NCBI GenBank assembly: GCA_902590915.1
Contig: CACIYQ010000002.1
Location: 62,001-126,000, forward strand
From: an uncultured Pelagibacteraceae bacterium
GTDB lineage: Bacteria > Pseudomonadota > Alphaproteobacteria > Pelagibacterales > Pelagibacteraceae
Direction: 5' to 3'
DNA: 64,000 nt
The notes beneath the pieces are model-generated. The model was given only the letters and a program-made list of their open reading frames with translations. It had not been told where the DNA came from and searched no databases. A program made the position numbers and the translations under genes. The number at the start of each line of letters is the position of its first letter. Positions within the stretch are counted from its first letter, which is position 1. This document shows positions 11,723-20,139 of this stretch, in pieces.

Positions 11723-13012
11723 TTAAGTATCGAGCACAACAATTGTTAAATCGTCTTTTTGGATATATTTAGAATTTAATACATTATCAATTATCATTTG
11801 TAATCGTTCATTATTAGGCTTATCTTTAAATTTAGTGATGTAGTTCTGAAAGCCTATTGAACCAAGCTCTTCACCTTGAGGGTTCTTGATTTCTGTTATC
11901 CCGTCAGTAAAAACATACATTGATGAATTTTTAAAACTTATTTTATGTTCTTGATATTGTGTTTTCGAAACAATCCCTAAAGGAGGTCCCGCCTCATTAA
12001 AATTTGAAAACTCATTTTTATCATTCATTATAATTGGCGGTTCATGACCTGCATTTCCTAATAATAATTCATCAGTATTTTTATCATAAATTCCAATAAG
12101 CATAGTAACAAACATTCCTCGTGAAATAGTTTCACAAATTTCATTATTTAATTGAGTTAATAAATTAGCTGGAGAAAAATTAGTTTTACTCAAGCAACTA
12201 TATAGGCTAGATGCTTTAGACATTAACAAGGATGACTTTATTCCTTTTCCAGAAACATCAGCAACTCCGAACCCATATTTGCCATCTCCTAAATCATTAA
12301 AATTATAAAAGTCTCCAGAGACAACTTTTGCAGGAATATTAATCCCTGCTAGGGGAAAAGATTCTTTTTTATTTGAGGATAATAGTGATTTTTGTATCTC
12401 TCCGACTATTTCTACCTCTTTTTGTATTTTATTTTGCTCAACCATCTCTTTAGCCATTTTCGCATTTCTTATCGCAAGTGCAGCAGGAGTAGATAATAAT
12501 TCTAATAGTTTTCGGTCATCTTCAATAAATAATTTTTCATTAGTTTTTTTGTTCAAACAATGAATAACTCCAATACAATCATTTGCAGCAATTAATGGAG
12601 CACATAAAACGGAATAAGTTGTAAAATTAGTTTTATTATCCAGATCAAAATAGAATTCTGCAATTTCTCTGACATCTTTTCTAACATTACCTACTCGAAT
12701 ACATTTTCTTTGATCAACAGCTTTTGCCATTACTCCGTCGGTTAATTCTAATTTGTATTCCTCTAGATGATCCTGATTGATTGATGCGATACACTCAAAT
12801 TTTTTAATTTTATTGTTTATTAAAAAGACGTTTGCCGCTTGTGCCTCTAATCTTGCAATAATTATTTGGAGTGCAGTTTTTAACGTTTCATTTAAATCAA
12901 GTGAGACTGCAAACTCTTGATTCATCTTGTTGATTATTTGTAAATCAACATTATCTTGAGTTTCACTTCTAGCTTCATTCAAGACAGGTTTCTTTGGTTT
13001 AAATAAGAACAT
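11723..13012 (-). CDS. GAF-domain PP2C/SpoIIE (RsbU-type) serine phosphatase
   Basis: A soluble protein of 429 residues with a GAF sensor domain (about 40-185), a helical linker (about 185-212) and a SpoIIE/RsbU phosphatase domain (about 215-429). The metal-binding aspartates lie in SGDFY (D234), DVSGKG (D252), FTDGITE and KDDLTI. It is the same phosphatase type as the Amt fusion and shares motif order with it, so the two are probably paralogous inputs to one STAS protein. The GAF ligand is unknown. The gene converges on the dehydrogenase gene with a 2-base gap. ATG at 13012 gives a short lysine-rich N-terminus with no membrane anchor. Confidence 0.9.
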   Translation of the reverse strand: MFLFKPKKPVLNEARSETQDNVDLQIINKMNQEFAVSLDLNETLKTALQIIIARLEAQAANVFLINNKIKKFECIASINQDHLEEYKLELTDGVMAKAVDQRKCIRVGNVRKDVREIAEFYFDLDNKTNFTTYSVLCAPLIAANDCIGVIHCLNKKTNEKLFIEDDRKLLELLSTPAALAIRNAKMAKEMVEQNKIQKEVEIVGEIQKSLLSSNKKESFPLAGINIPAKVVSGDFYNFNDLGDGKYGFGVADVSGKGIKSSLLMSKASSLYSCLSKTNFSPANLLTQLNNEICETISRGMFVTMLIGIYDKNTDELLLGNAGHEPPIIMNDKNEFSNFNEAGPPLGIVSKTQYQEHKISFKNSSMYVFTDGITEIKNPQGEELGSIGFQNYITKFKDKPNNERLQMIIDNVLNSKYIQKDDLTIVVLDT

Positions 13013-13057
13013 TTTATACTCTAGTATTTTAACTCATTTTTGTTAAATTTAGCAAAT

Positions 13058-13171
13058 ATGGAAATCGTATTATCATCGCCTAATCTGTATATACACTTGC
13101 ATGATGCTGTTGTAATTGTTCAGTTTATAATTGACGGTTTTGTTGAATTAGCAGCAAAATTTGAAATATAA
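13058..13171 (+). CDS. Possible 37-residue protein of unknown function
   Basis: An ATG at 13058 opens a 37-codon frame ending just before the prepilin peptidase gene. There is no good ribosome-binding site and no recognisable domain. It fills most of the 175-base gap between the GAF phosphatase start and pilD, which must also hold promoters for both. It may be chance. I list it only because nothing else in the gap is readable. Confidence 0.15.
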   Translation: MEIVLSSPNLYIHLHDAVVIVQFIIDGFVELAAKFEI

Positions 13172-13187
13172 TTAATATTAATTTTTT

Positions 13188-13952
13188 GTGGATTTTATTT
13201 TTGTCATTGTACTAGGAGCCCTTTGGGGTAGTTTTGCTAATGTTTGTATTTTTAGACTACCTTTAAATAAAGGAGTTGTTGCAGGACGATCCTTTTGCTT
13301 TCAATGTAAAAAAAAAATATATTGGTATGATAACATTCCTGTTATTTCTTTTGTAATTCTAAGTGGAAAATGTAGAAAATGTAAAAATAAAATTTCTCCT
13401 CAATATTTATTAGTAGAAATTTTATCTACCTTAGGTTTTTTTTTAATTTATTTTATTTATGGTTTAACCACCACTACCTTTTTTTTAATTATTTTATCTG
13501 TAGGCTTTATTATAATTTTTTTTATAGATCTAAAACATTTTATTATTCCAAATAGCTTGACGTTTCCATTAATGATTTTAGGTTTTTTGAAATCTTTTGA
13601 TCCTAACCTAAATTCATTATTTCCAAATTATGTTAATTCATTAATTGGAGGTTTATTTGGTTACGGAATTATTTGGTCTATAATATTTTTTTATAAACAA
13701 TTACGAAAAAAAGAAGGGATGGGCTTAGGTGATGCAAAGTTATTATCCGTAATCGGATTTTGGTTTGGTTGGATAGCCATACCTTTTGTAATTTTTATTT
13801 CATCAATTATTGCCTTGTTTTCAGTAATACCTAGCTTAATAAAAAAAAGTAAAAATATGTCCTCTCAAATTCCATTTGGGCCTTTTCTCATTTTGGGATG
13901 TCTAGGGTTTATAATTTTTAAAAATGAATACCAATTTCTTTTATTTGGATAA
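13188..13952 (+). CDS. pilD: Type IV prepilin peptidase/N-methyltransferase
   Basis: Inner-membrane A24 aspartyl peptidase that cleaves the positively charged leader before the conserved F1 of prepilins and methylates the new N-terminus. The N-terminal WGSFANVCIFR motif and a four-cysteine CxxC...CxxC zinc loop (about residues 40-65) mark the methyltransferase part. The catalytic aspartates lie in FFIDLKHFIIPN and GMGLGDAKL. About seven hydrophobic helices are visible over 254 residues. The start is GTG at 13188. Its substrates are encoded in this window: four pilins plus FimT, PilV, PilW and PilX. Confidence 0.93.
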   Translation: MDFIFVIVLGALWGSFANVCIFRLPLNKGVVAGRSFCFQCKKKIYWYDNIPVISFVILSGKCRKCKNKISPQYLLVEILSTLGFFLIYFIYGLTTTTFFLIILSVGFIIIFFIDLKHFIIPNSLTFPLMILGFLKSFDPNLNSLFPNYVNSLIGGLFGYGIIWSIIFFYKQLRKKEGMGLGDAKLLSVIGFWFGWIAIPFVIFISSIIALFSVIPSLIKKSKNMSSQIPFGPFLILGCLGFIIFKNEYQFLLFG

Positions 13953-14013
13953 TAAACTAATGATTGTATTTGGTATTAAAGTTTTTTAGATATATAGAAA
14001 TACTAAATTTTTT

Positions 14014-14286
14014 ATGCCTTTATTAAATGAAAACCTGAAAATGATCTCCTGCAGTGATTTTAGATTATTTTTAAAAAAAATGGTCCAAGACAAAATCGAA
14101 AAAGAGTGGACAGAGGACTTTGTAGAAAAAATTGACTTAGTGTTGCTCCCAAGAAATACGATTAAAAGAAGGTATGAAAACAAAGGTATTGATTTAATCA
14201 AATTAATCAATGACTCAAGTTATTACAAACATGTTAAGAGAAATGTTAATCCTCAGGGAAATTTAGAATTTCAACATAAAAATTAA
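14014..14286 (+). CDS. Conserved-looking small protein of unknown function
   Basis: A 90-residue soluble protein rich in lysine, with no signal peptide or membrane segment and no domain I recognise. It lies between pilD and a surface protein gene. A 74-codon frame on the opposite strand (13986-14210) covers part of the same DNA. I prefer this strand because it is longer, runs with its neighbours and has a hydrophilic, mixed composition. The function is unknown and the gene itself is only moderately certain. Confidence 0.45.
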   Translation: MPLLNENLKMISCSDFRLFLKKMVQDKIEKEWTEDFVEKIDLVLLPRNTIKRRYENKGIDLIKLINDSSYYKHVKRNVNPQGNLEFQHKN

Positions 14287-14324
14287 ATTAATATTGTGCT
14301 AATTAATCTCTTAATATTTAATCA

Positions 14325-16136
14325 ATGAAAAATAAATATTATCATATATTTTTTTTGTTTTTAACTATTTTAATCAACCCTAAAGTTTCGCACGCTGTTG
14401 ATTTATCATCAAGTACTCCTTCAGATAATGCAACACAGATTGCAGTGAATACTGGAATAGATCTCGTGTGGCTAGCATCAGGGTCTGTATCAGCAAATAA
14501 TGGAAATGTAATTTTAAAAAAAACATCAGATGACAGTACTGTTGAAACTTTTTCAACTAATGGAATGTTTCTAGCTATGAGTTTGTCCTCTCCAGCAACA
14601 GTTACAGCCACATTTGCTTTATCATCAAATTTAGATGAGGATACTGAATATTATATCCTAGTAGATAGTGCAGCATTTAATAATTTTGATGGTATTTCAA
14701 GTAAAACAGCATTAAATTTTAAAACAGTAGATAATAACAATCCTACTTTAACATCTTCTTCGCCATCTGATGACTCAGCTAATTTTAATATATCCTCAAA
14801 TATAGTACTCACATTTAATGAAGCTGTAGATGTTGAGAGTGGAAATATTGATATTATCAATACCTCAACTGGGGAGGCTATAGAAATTGATGTTACTGGA
14901 ACTTTATTATCAGGAAGTGGGACGACTGAAATAACTATTAATCCATCATCCGACTTAGATCATGAAACATCATATCATATTAAAATTGACTCAACGGCAT
15001 TTGATGATGTTGCAGGAAATTCTTATGCAGGTATTTCAACAACTACTGCGTTAAATTTTTCTACAAAACCTGAAGAAGTTTTTAGCAACACTACTGTGAA
15101 AACCTTAACAAAAAATCAATCTACAGCATCTGTAAATTCTTTAAATCAGTCACTGAATAGAATTGCAGGTAGGATGAACTATATAAGATCTGGTAATAAT
15201 AATTCTTCAAATCAAAATATTAGATTAGCGATCAATTTTGACAATCCGCTAGTTACCGAAGTGTTAAATAAACTGTCAGCAAAACTACTAAACAAGGAAA
15301 AAAAGACTGAAAAATTGGGAGTATGGAGTGAGGGAAATATTTCATTTGGTAGAATAGGGCAACAAGATGGAAATTTAGGCCAAGATATTCATAGTGATGG
15401 AATTATTTTTGGTATTGATAAAAGAGTAAATGATAAAAAGACCATTGGATTTGCAGTCAGTAAATCATGGCAAGAAACTGAGGTAGGCAGTAATGAAGCA
15501 AATATGGATGCTGCTGCATTCAGCATTATGAATTACACAAGTTTTAAAATTGAGGATAAAAGATTTTTTGAAATTGTCGCTGGAATTGGAGAAATGGATA
15601 TTAATTTAAGTAGAGATGTTACAAGTGGAAAAAATATTGGTAAAAGAAAAGGGAATCAACTTTTTGGAAGCTTTACTTATTTGTTAGAACCTGATGTTGA
15701 AATTGTGGGTAGAAATTTAAATTATTATACTAGACTTGATTTAGGCTTTACTCAGTTGAAAGCCTATACAGAAACAGGCGACGGTACGGCGGTGAGCTAT
15801 AAAAAACAAAACGTCAAAAGCGCATCACTATCTGCAGGTTTTAATTTAAGTAAAATTATAGAGACCAAAAAAGCTATTTTGGAGCCATCGTTAAAATTTG
15901 AACTTGGAAAAGACAAGACAATTAATTCCGTTTCAGAAGCTTATTATATTAATAATCCATCTGAAATTTACAGTAATGCTTTAGGAGATCAAAATTCAGA
16001 ACATCTATTATTTAATTTAGGTGTAGGAGCAAAATTTAAAAATGAATTAACTATAAATACATCATATGAGCATTACAGAAGTACTGATGATGCTTTTAAT
16101 AATAACTTTTCTATTTATTTTAGAAAACCTTTGTAA
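14325..16136 (+). CDS. Surface protein: two Ig-like (Big_5) domains plus C-terminal beta-barrel
   Basis: A signal peptide (about 1-25, ending SHA) is followed by two tandem SbsA/Big_5-type Ig-like domains (about 26-132 and 138-248). Both begin with an S-x-P-S-D/DxA pattern and close with TEYYILVDS- or TSYHIKIDS-like strands. A linker (250-320) leads to an autotransporter-like 12-strand-type barrel (about 330-603) ending in an aromatic FSIYFRKPL terminus, as expected for BAM insertion. It is probably an outer-membrane protein displaying a short Ig stalk. It lies just upstream of a pilin gene within the pilus locus, so a role in adhesion is a reasonable inference but not shown. Confidence 0.72.
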   Translation: MKNKYYHIFFLFLTILINPKVSHAVDLSSSTPSDNATQIAVNTGIDLVWLASGSVSANNGNVILKKTSDDSTVETFSTNGMFLAMSLSSPATVTATFALSSNLDEDTEYYILVDSAAFNNFDGISSKTALNFKTVDNNNPTLTSSSPSDDSANFNISSNIVLTFNEAVDVESGNIDIINTSTGEAIEIDVTGTLLSGSGTTEITINPSSDLDHETSYHIKIDSTAFDDVAGNSYAGISTTTALNFSTKPEEVFSNTTVKTLTKNQSTASVNSLNQSLNRIAGRMNYIRSGNNNSSNQNIRLAINFDNPLVTEVLNKLSAKLLNKEKKTEKLGVWSEGNISFGRIGQQDGNLGQDIHSDGIIFGIDKRVNDKKTIGFAVSKSWQETEVGSNEANMDAAAFSIMNYTSFKIEDKRFFEIVAGIGEMDINLSRDVTSGKNIGKRKGNQLFGSFTYLLEPDVEIVGRNLNYYTRLDLGFTQLKAYTETGDGTAVSYKKQNVKSASLSAGFNLSKIIETKKAILEPSLKFELGKDKTINSVSEAYYINNPSEIYSNALGDQNSEHLLFNLGVGAKFKNELTINTSYEHYRSTDDAFNNNFSIYFRKPL

Positions 16137-16175
16137 TTGTAACTATGAGATATCTAGAAAATTTGTTAATTTAAA

Positions 16176-16673
16176 ATGATGAAATTTTCAAAGAACACCA
16201 AAGGTTTTACTCTTATTGAACTTTTAGTTGTTGTAGCAATTATTGGTATCCTTGCTGCTGTAGGGGTGGTTGCTTATAGTGGATATACAAGTGGAGCTAA
16301 AAAGCAGGCAGCCAGTTCTAACCATAAAGCAATTGTAAAATATATAATTTCTGAGACCATGAAGTGTTCTATGGGAAATGAGAGAGCAATGGGTGATGAA
16401 TTAGATTGCAGCAAACAAAATTTGAACACCTGGAAAGACGTAGTGGCAAAGGCAGCAGAAAGAGCTTTAGCAGATTTTAAAAATCCTTACGATACATCAG
16501 AAAAAGCTTTAACTCATGGAGGAGGAGTATCTAATGATACCGATGTTGGTTATAATAGAATGAGATCTCCTGGAACCAAAATTCAAGTACTTACCTGTGT
16601 ACAAACTCCATGTTCAGGTACACAATGCAGTATTCCGAATCATGTTTGCAGTGCTGATATTGATTTGAAATAA
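16176..16673 (+). CDS. Type IV pilin (PilA/PilE-like)
   Basis: Prepilin with a short basic leader ending in G, cleaved before F of FTLIELLVVVAIIGILAA. It has the E5 residue and the long hydrophobic N-terminal helix of class IVa pilins. The 165-residue protein has several cysteines in the globular head, including a cluster near the C-terminus that could form the D-region disulfides. It aligns along much of its length with the pilin at 37353-37826 (shared DFKNPY-TSE segment). An ATG one codon further in (16179) is equally possible as the start. It lies between two barrel-protein genes. Confidence 0.92.
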   Translation: MMKFSKNTKGFTLIELLVVVAIIGILAAVGVVAYSGYTSGAKKQAASSNHKAIVKYIISETMKCSMGNERAMGDELDCSKQNLNTWKDVVAKAAERALADFKNPYDTSEKALTHGGGVSNDTDVGYNRMRSPGTKIQVLTCVQTPCSGTQCSIPNHVCSADIDLK

Positions 16674-16685
16674 TTTTTATATCAT

Positions 16686-19376
16686 ATGAAAGTAAAAAAA
16701 TTCATACTAATCAAACTTTTTTTTATTTTTATTATTTTAATAAACTCAAATGTCGCTAAAGCTGGAGATTGTGAAACAACAATTTCATCTGCCACAACAT
16801 CTCAATTAACCTGTGCTGATGATGACAGTCTCACGTTTACCTCTGCTGGATCCATTTCATATAATAATCATAAAACTATTGATCTTGAAGATGAAAAAGG
16901 AGTACAGATAACCAACAACGGAACAATTGAAACGGCCAATAATTCTAATAAGCAAAAACCAATACATGCTCAGTCTTCACTTGACTTTACAATAACAAAT
17001 AGTGGAACTATCAATTCAGACAATAATGAAGGAATTTATTTAGATTATGCAGAAAATGTAACAATCACTAACAATACAGGTGCCACTATTAGCGCTGAAG
17101 GAGCAAATGCGATTGAGGGTAAAAATATTGGTTGGTGTGATAAGGCTGGAAATAACGATAATTGTCAATCTAGTTTATCATCTTCGGGTTCTACTGGAGT
17201 TGGTCTAACATTGCATAATCATGGGATGATTAGTTCAACAAATGGAACGGTTTGGTTTGGCTCTGGGAGTGGGGGATCACCACGAAGTCGAGGTAATAAA
17301 ATTTATAATTATGATGGAGGAACAATTAAATCTACTTCAGGTAATTCACCAATTGTCGGAAAATTTTTTACAGATAGTGAAATTATAAATTATGAGGGAG
17401 CAACAATTGAAAGTGCAAGTAGATTTGGTATAGACACGGAATATGGATCAAATATTACCATTGATAATCGTGGGACAATAACTTCAGATAGAAATAGTTT
17501 TTATTGTAGAGAGTGCTCTGGAGTTACATTTACAAATTCAGGAACGATTAGCTCAACAAATACAGGCACTAATTCAGGCACAGTTCTTATTGATAGACAA
17601 GAAGACAGTGATGCTGCTCATACCATCACTAATAGTGGCACTATTGAGTCAGCATATGGAGCAGCAATACAGTTATCTAGAAACACGGGTGGAACCACCA
17701 TCAACAATACTGGAACATTAACATCATCAACAAGTGTTATAGGAGCTGGTAGAACAAAGAACCTTACTATAAATAATCATGGTACGATTACATCAACAGG
17801 TGAAGATAATACGACTTCCTTTGGAATTGGGTTTGGTAACGACTCAACTTCTGTAGAAGCTGGTGAAAATGTAGTTTTAAATAATTTTGGAACCATCAGT
17901 GCAATTAATGGTGATGCAGATGCAATTAAAGTTGGAGATTATCATGACAATAAAAACTTTAATGGTTTAACAATTAATAATTCGGGAACTATTTCGGGAG
18001 GTGACAATTCTATTGTCATGGCAAACTCAAATAACACAGGATTAGAAATAGTTACAAAAGGTGATGGTACTTATGTTGGTGAAATTGAATTAAATAGCAC
18101 CTCCACCACAATGACATTAGATTGTAGTATTTCAAAAGATCAAGATATTGAATTACATGGAAAAACTAACATCACAATAACAAATAATTTATGTGGAAAT
18201 GACACTTACGTAATTTTAGATTCAAATAAAAATAAAGACACAGATAATTTAGAAGCTAATGGTTATCTGAGAATTTATGGAGAAGAATTAGATGTTGTTA
18301 GTAATAACAAAAAATATAGAACTGAAATATTTAGTAATAGTATTAAAAATTTGTTTAAATCTTTAAGTGATATTAAAGAAAGATCAACATTTTATACTCA
18401 ATCTAAAAGAAACAATATTTATGAAAACTCTATTAAGGGTGTTTCAGGATATTTTTTAAAAAATGATTATACGGAAGAAAAGAAAAGAACTTTTTTAACT
18501 TATTTTGAGCAAAACGCTAATTTTAATAGCAAAGAAAAAAGTAAAAGTGAAAACTTAGCTTTTGGTTATGATATAAAAACAAATACTGATAATCTTTCAA
18601 TAAAACCATTGTTTGGTATATCTAGCAATAAATTTACCGACATAGAAAATGAAACTGGGCAAATAAAAAGAAATAATTTCCTAGGTCAGTTTGTTGCATT
18701 AAATACAAATTATAAATTAACTAGAAAAATTCAAAAAAATAGTAATTTATCTTTAACAGTAATTGGAGAGTATGGCGCTCACAGACTACCAAAATATGTA
18801 TCAAATTTTACCCATGGAGATCTATCAGTCGATGAAGCAATAGACCAAGTTTTAGGCATTGGTTTCGATGTTGAGTATTCAATAAATAATGAAAATGGAT
18901 TTATTTTAAAACCTTATACTGGTTTAGCATTTAATAAAACTTTAAGTGGTAAAGTTAAAATGAATGATATTAATGCTGTAAGATTAAAAGAGGATATATC
19001 TCAAGATCATACAATGAATGGAGCTGTTATAAAAAAGATTGGGTTATCTTTAACTAAAAATACAGAAGATATTGGATTTAATTTAAATTTTGAACATAGC
19101 AAACAAGATAATGTTGTTAGTAATAATGTAAATTTTTCAATAAGTAAAAAACTTCAAAAAATTGCAAAAAAAAGAAAAGAAGAACAAAAATTAGATCCAG
19201 AGCTCGAGAAATTATTTAATCAACTACAAATTATAAGAGAGAATGAAAGACTTGCATTGATTGCAAACAAACTAAATAAAGAAAATCAAGTTATGAAAGA
19301 TTTAATTATTCAATTAATTAAAGAAAATCAAAAAATTAAAACTGAAAATAAGTTATTAATTAAAAATATAAATTAA
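16686..19376 (+). CDS. Autotransporter-like adhesin with beta-helix repeats, barrel and C-terminal coiled coil
   Basis: A signal peptide (about 1-27, ending AKA) is followed by about eleven degenerate repeats of the type (I/L)(T/N)N(S/N/H)GTI(S/E/T)S (nt about 16905-18005), expected to form a right-handed beta-helix passenger. Residues about 600-820 look like an outer-membrane barrel, closing with NVNFSIS. Unusually, 76 further residues (821-896), rich in E, K, L and N with heptad-like spacing, form a predicted coiled coil after the barrel. Autotransporters normally end at the last barrel strand. The gene lies between two pilin genes. An adhesin role is inferred. Confidence 0.75.
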   Translation: MKVKKFILIKLFFIFIILINSNVAKAGDCETTISSATTSQLTCADDDSLTFTSAGSISYNNHKTIDLEDEKGVQITNNGTIETANNSNKQKPIHAQSSLDFTITNSGTINSDNNEGIYLDYAENVTITNNTGATISAEGANAIEGKNIGWCDKAGNNDNCQSSLSSSGSTGVGLTLHNHGMISSTNGTVWFGSGSGGSPRSRGNKIYNYDGGTIKSTSGNSPIVGKFFTDSEIINYEGATIESASRFGIDTEYGSNITIDNRGTITSDRNSFYCRECSGVTFTNSGTISSTNTGTNSGTVLIDRQEDSDAAHTITNSGTIESAYGAAIQLSRNTGGTTINNTGTLTSSTSVIGAGRTKNLTINNHGTITSTGEDNTTSFGIGFGNDSTSVEAGENVVLNNFGTISAINGDADAIKVGDYHDNKNFNGLTINNSGTISGGDNSIVMANSNNTGLEIVTKGDGTYVGEIELNSTSTTMTLDCSISKDQDIELHGKTNITITNNLCGNDTYVILDSNKNKDTDNLEANGYLRIYGEELDVVSNNKKYRTEIFSNSIKNLFKSLSDIKERSTFYTQSKRNNIYENSIKGVSGYFLKNDYTEEKKRTFLTYFEQNANFNSKEKSKSENLAFGYDIKTNTDNLSIKPLFGISSNKFTDIENETGQIKRNNFLGQFVALNTNYKLTRKIQKNSNLSLTVIGEYGAHRLPKYVSNFTHGDLSVDEAIDQVLGIGFDVEYSINNENGFILKPYTGLAFNKTLSGKVKMNDINAVRLKEDISQDHTMNGAVIKKIGLSLTKNTEDIGFNLNFEHSKQDNVVSNNVNFSISKKLQKIAKKRKEEQKLDPELEKLFNQLQIIRENERLALIANKLNKENQVMKDLIIQLIKENQKIKTENKLLIKNIN

Positions 19377-19388
19377 ATTGATTAAAAA

Positions 19389-19619
19389 ATGGATTTATTT
19401 CTATTCATAAATATTGTTATTACTGGGCTCAATATTTTTATTATTGTTTATGCTTATTCGTTAAGTTTTTTCCCAGTAAAATGGAGAAAAAAGGTCAATC
19501 AAGATACTTTAGTTGGACTTGCTTTAATTTTTTTTACGATGATCACCATGTTTGTTTGGATCATTTATTTTTATTTTCAAATTTTCAGACCTTTTGACGA
19601 TATTGCGATTTTCACATAG
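19389..19619 (+). CDS. Small membrane protein of unknown function
   Basis: A 76-residue protein with two clear membrane helices (about 4-28 and 41-66) joined by a short basic loop. It begins 12 bases after the adhesin stop and ends 9 bases before the next pilin gene, so it is likely to be co-transcribed with them. I know of no pilus component with this layout. It may help assembly or membrane insertion of a neighbour. Confidence 0.6.
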   Translation: MDLFLFINIVITGLNIFIIVYAYSLSFFPVKWRKKVNQDTLVGLALIFFTMITMFVWIIYFYFQIFRPFDDIAIFT

Positions 19620-19628
19620 TATATTTAA

Positions 19629-20132
19629 ATGAAAAACAAAGGCTTCACCCTAATAGAACTCTTAGTTGTTGTAGCTATCATCGGTATATTAGCAGCTGTT
19701 GGGGTAGTTGCTTATTCTGGCTATACTTCTAGTGCAAAAAGAAATGCAACACTTGCACAACATGAAAAAGCAGTAAAATTTATTCAAAATAATTTAGGTT
19801 TATGTGATGTTCAAGGAGGCGGGACTTTAAAATTAAGCTCTACAAGATCATTTAGCTGTGAAATGATTGCAAATAAAGGCAATATAAAAAATTTAAACAA
19901 TATTTTAATTGGACATTTTTTAGACTTAGGCTGGAAAAATCCTTATGGAGATCCAGATCCCCTAATTTATGCTGGAACTAATAGTTCACAAGATCGAGAT
20001 GGAAGAATGAGAATTGACGAAACAGAATGTCCTGGTGGTTATTCAAATGGAGCTCGAATTGCTTTGTGGATAAAAACGCATAAAGAATATTATCCAGTAT
20101 TAATTGAAAAAGATGGGTGGTGTAAAAATTAA
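19629..20132 (+). CDS. Type IV pilin (PilA/PilE-like)
   Basis: Prepilin with a short leader (MKNKG) and mature N-terminus FTLIELLVVVAIIGILAA, including E5. The first 40 mature residues match the pilins at 16176 and 37353, but the 167-residue protein has its own globular head with several cysteines. These include a pair near the C-terminus suitable for a D-loop. The shared K-NPY motif in the head supports common descent. It converges on the PilY1 gene, whose stop lies 8 bases away. I see no terminator between them. Confidence 0.92.
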   Translation: MKNKGFTLIELLVVVAIIGILAAVGVVAYSGYTSSAKRNATLAQHEKAVKFIQNNLGLCDVQGGGTLKLSSTRSFSCEMIANKGNIKNLNNILIGHFLDLGWKNPYGDPDPLIYAGTNSSQDRDGRMRIDETECPGGYSNGARIALWIKTHKEYYPVLIEKDGWCKN

Positions 20133-20139
20133 ATAATAT

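Noticed and set aside
13986-14210. 74-codon frame on the minus strand overlapping the small gene after pilD
   Set aside because: It is shorter than the plus-strand frame, has a biased Ile/Phe/Ser composition typical of an antisense shadow in AT-rich DNA, and has no ribosome-binding site.
16905-18005. Repeats in the adhesin gene considered as a CRISPR or tandem DNA repeat
   Set aside because: The repeats are protein-level and degenerate in DNA, in frame within a large gene, with no constant-length spacers.
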